Notes under the pieces: generated by a model
Databases searched by the model: none
Told to the model about the DNA's origin: nothing
What the model saw: only the letters and a program-made list of their open reading frames with translations
DNA from: Nesterenkonia sandarakina
GTDB taxonomy: Bacteria > Actinomycetota > Actinomycetes > Actinomycetales > Micrococcaceae
Length of the DNA stretch: 64,000 bases
Direction: 5' to 3'
NCBI RefSeq assembly: GCF_013410215.1
Contig: NZ_JACCFQ010000001.1
Coordinates: 806,001-870,000, forward strand
Part shown: positions 62,254 to 64,000 of the stretch, piece by piece
Position numbering within the stretch: the stretch's first letter is position 1
Layout: each line of letters starts with the position of its first letter
Program-made: the position numbers and the translations under genes

Positions 62254-64000
62254 TCAGCTGCTGAAGAGGTCTGTGTACTGCTTGCGCAGCTGCGCCTTCT
62301 GGACCTTGCCCATCACGTTGCGCGGCAGCGCGTCCACGAAGCGGACGGCGCGGGGCTGCTTGAACCGGGCCAGCTCACCGGCGAGCGCCCGCAGGATCGC
62401 GGTCTCCTCGGGGGCGTCGTCGCCGGTCGGGACCACCACGGCCACCAGACCCTCGCCCAGATCCGGGTGCGGCACCCCGATCACGGCGGATTCGAAGACA
62501 CCGGGGTGATCGTCGATGAGTCCCTCGACCTCTTTGGGGTAGATGTTGAATCCCCCGGAGATCACCAGATCCTTGTCGCGGCCCACGATGCTCAGGTAGC
62601 CCTGCTCGTCGATCACGCCGAGGTCTCCGGTGATGAAGAAGCCGTCCTCGCGGAACTCCTCGGCGGTCTTCTCCGGCATGTTCCAGTAGCCGGCGAAGAC
62701 GTTGTCGCCGCGCACCTCGATGATCCCGACCTCACCCTGGGGCAGGCTTGCCTGGCTCTCTCGGTCCACGATCCTCACCTGGACCCCGGGCAGCGGGTGT
62801 CCCACGGTGCCGGGTCGGCGCGGCCCGTCGCGGTAGGGGTTGGAGGTGTTCATCCCGGTCTCGGTCATTCCGTAGCGTTCCAGGATGGCGTGCCCGGTGC
62901 GGGCCTCGAAGGCCTCGTGATCACTTGCCAGCAGCGGAGCGGAGCCGGAGACGAAGAGCCGCATCCCGGCGCAGGCCTCGGCGCTGAGCCGCTGCGAACT
63001 CAGCAGCCGGGTGTAGAAGGTGGGCACCCCCATCAGCACGGTGGCGCGGGGCATGGCATCGAGCACGGCGTCCGGGTCGAACTTGGGCAGCCAGATCATG
63101 GAGGCGCCGGAGACCAGGGTCATATTGACCGCCACGAAGAGGCCGTGGATGTGGAAGATCGGCAGCGCGTGGATCAACACGTCTTCTTCGGTGTACTCCC
63201 AGGACTGGATCAAGGAGGCGCAGTTCGCCGCGAGGTTCCCCTGGGTCAGCACCGCACCCTTGGAGCGGCCGGTGGTCCCGGAGGTGTAGAGGATCGCGCC
63301 GGGATCTGAGGGGCTCAACTGGGCGACCTCGGCGTGCTCCTGCTCCGCGGCGAGCAGCGTGCCCTCTCCGCCCGCACCCAGGGTCTCTACGACGATCCCG
63401 TCCTTGCCGCGCTGCACGTGGGCCGCGGTCTGGCTCGGGTCGCAGACCAGCACCCGAGGCGCGGCGTCGGACATGAAGTAGTCCATCTCGGCCCCGGTGT
63501 AGGCGGTGTTCAGCGGCAGGTACACCCCGCCCACCTGAAGGGTGGCCAGGTAGAGCGCGATGGCCTCCGGGGACTTCTCCACCTGCGCAGCGACCCGGTC
63601 ACCGGGTACGACGCCGTCGCCGATCAGCTTCGTGGCGATGCGCCGGGAGCTCTGGAGCACCTGGGAGTAGGTGAGCGTGCGTCCCTCCGGGAGGTGGAAC
63701 AGCGGCTTCTCCGGATGGGTCTGGGCCTGCCGGAGGAAGCCTTGATAGATGCCGTCAATCTGGTGGTCCACTGGTGTGGTTCCCTTCTCGCTGCTGCTGT
63801 CTGTTCTGGAAGAGTCGGAGGTGGTGCTGGCTGTGCCGGATTCGGCACGGGCTGTGCCGGTGCGGCTGCCCGCACCGGAGGGAAGCAGGCCCGAGACCTT
63901 CTCCCCCACCGCGATGGACCCGTGCCGGACGTAGTCCTCATGGCGCTGCTCCACCAGGGCGGGGTCGTAGCGGTAGTTGATCATCGCCCCGTAGGACTGC
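62254..64000 (-). CDS. Malonyl-CoA decarboxylase/malonyl-CoA synthetase fusion (5' end outside window)
   Basis: The frame is open without a stop from the window end to 62254. The first visible residues, QSYGAMINYRYDP, match the conserved C-terminal end (GLMxNYRY-like) of malonyl-CoA decarboxylase. A Ser/Thr/Gly-rich linker of about 40 residues follows. From VDHQIDGIYQGFL on, the protein is a MatB-type malonyl-CoA synthetase of about 505 aa with adenylation motifs ILYTSGTTGRSKGAVLTQGN, YGMTETGM and GFNIYPKEVEGLID. An internal GTG (at about 63776) with GAAGGG upstream could also start a free synthetase. The two parts would make and then decarboxylate malonyl-CoA. Confidence 0.8.
   Translation of the reverse strand, partial: QSYGAMINYRYDPALVEQRHEDYVRHGSIAVGEKVSGLLPSGAGSRTGTARAESGTASTTSDSSRTDSSSEKGTTPVDHQIDGIYQGFLRQAQTHPEKPLFHLPEGRTLTYSQVLQSSRRIATKLIGDGVVPGDRVAAQVEKSPEAIALYLATLQVGGVYLPLNTAYTGAEMDYFMSDAAPRVLVCDPSQTAAHVQRGKDGIVVETLGAGGEGTLLAAEQEHAEVAQLSPSDPGAILYTSGTTGRSKGAVLTQGNLAANCASLIQSWEYTEEDVLIHALPIFHIHGLFVAVNMTLVSGASMIWLPKFDPDAVLDAMPRATVLMGVPTFYTRLLSSQRLSAEACAGMRLFVSGSAPLLASDHEAFEARTGHAILERYGMTETGMNTSNPYRDGPRRPGTVGHPLPGVQVRIVDRESQASLPQGEVGIIEVRGDNVFAGYWNMPEKTAEEFREDGFFITGDLGVIDEQGYLSIVGRDKDLVISGGFNIYPKEVEGLIDDHPGVFESAVIGVPHPDLGEGLVAVVVPTGDDAPEETAILRALAGELARFKQPRAVRFVDALPRNVMGKVQKAQLRKQYTDLFSS

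Overview
The window is about 64 kb of high-GC DNA, densely packed with genes on both strands. Overlapping start/stop codons, many GTG starts, TANNNT -10 boxes 6-7 nt in front of start codons (leaderless transcripts), a CGNR protein and a DinB-like protein all point to an actinobacterium. Gene content (type III PKS with UbiA, malonate genes, many Micrococcales-style membrane proteins) suggests the Micrococcaceae or a close relative; the genus is inference and was not tested. I saw no rRNA, tRNA, CRISPR array, phage or intact insertion sequence. It reads as ordinary chromosome with accessory metabolic and stress cassettes.

Layout. 1-4.0 kb: end of an MFS exporter, a methyltransferase and a phosphonate-type ABC importer (phnD-phnC-phnE). 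4.4-8.3 kb: a YunG-like protein coupled to an APH-fold kinase, an NmrA-like reductase, a DinB-like protein and an acyltransferase. 8.4-12.3 kb: a compact polyketide/meroterpenoid cluster (type III PKS, methyltransferase, FAD monooxygenase, convergent UbiA prenyltransferase). 12.4-17.5 kb: DoxX-like protein, DUF2267 protein, a membrane protein translationally coupled to an ABC-class ATPase, and CorA. 17.5-21.3 kb: a TetR-controlled stress cassette (alpha/beta hydrolase, OsmC, zinc alcohol dehydrogenase) with two palindromic operators. 21.6-24.4 kb: AraC, VOC, an autoregulated membrane protein/winged-helix pair and an epimerase. 24.4-27.6 kb: a coupled trio of glycosyltransferase, acyl-CoA dehydrogenase-like protein and PIG-L deacetylase/methyltransferase fusion. 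27.6-32.5 kb: a 56-aa membrane protein, an Asp23-like protein, aldehyde dehydrogenase, YccF and a molybdate regulator with modAB but no modC.

32.5-37.7 kb is a minus-strand metal/haem-peroxidase cluster: a His-rich membrane protein, CopC, PCuAC, a Tat-exported DyP peroxidase and a PepSY protein. 38.0-38.9 kb holds two tandemly duplicated membrane proteins bracketed by two 73-bp palindromic repeats. 39.1-46.3 kb: TetR-MFS efflux operon, small multidrug export protein, a second copy of the membrane protein family seen at 13.5 kb, a luciferase-like oxidoreductase and a LysR/LysE pair. 46.3-55.5 kb: FAD oxidoreductase with a membrane partner, SRPBCC, CGNR, MATE, CPBP protease and thioesterase. 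55.7-60.8 kb: a beta-phosphoglucomutase/GH65 phosphorylase fusion and a MinD-like ATPase with a proline-rich head. 61-64 kb: malonate uptake and activation (MadL, MadM and a malonyl-CoA decarboxylase/synthetase fusion cut by the window end).

The least explained signals are the paired 73-bp palindromes, a 19-bp operator-like motif shared by two distant promoters, the two-copy sensor-like membrane protein family, the GT2/ACAD/PIG-L trio and the decarboxylase-synthetase fusion.
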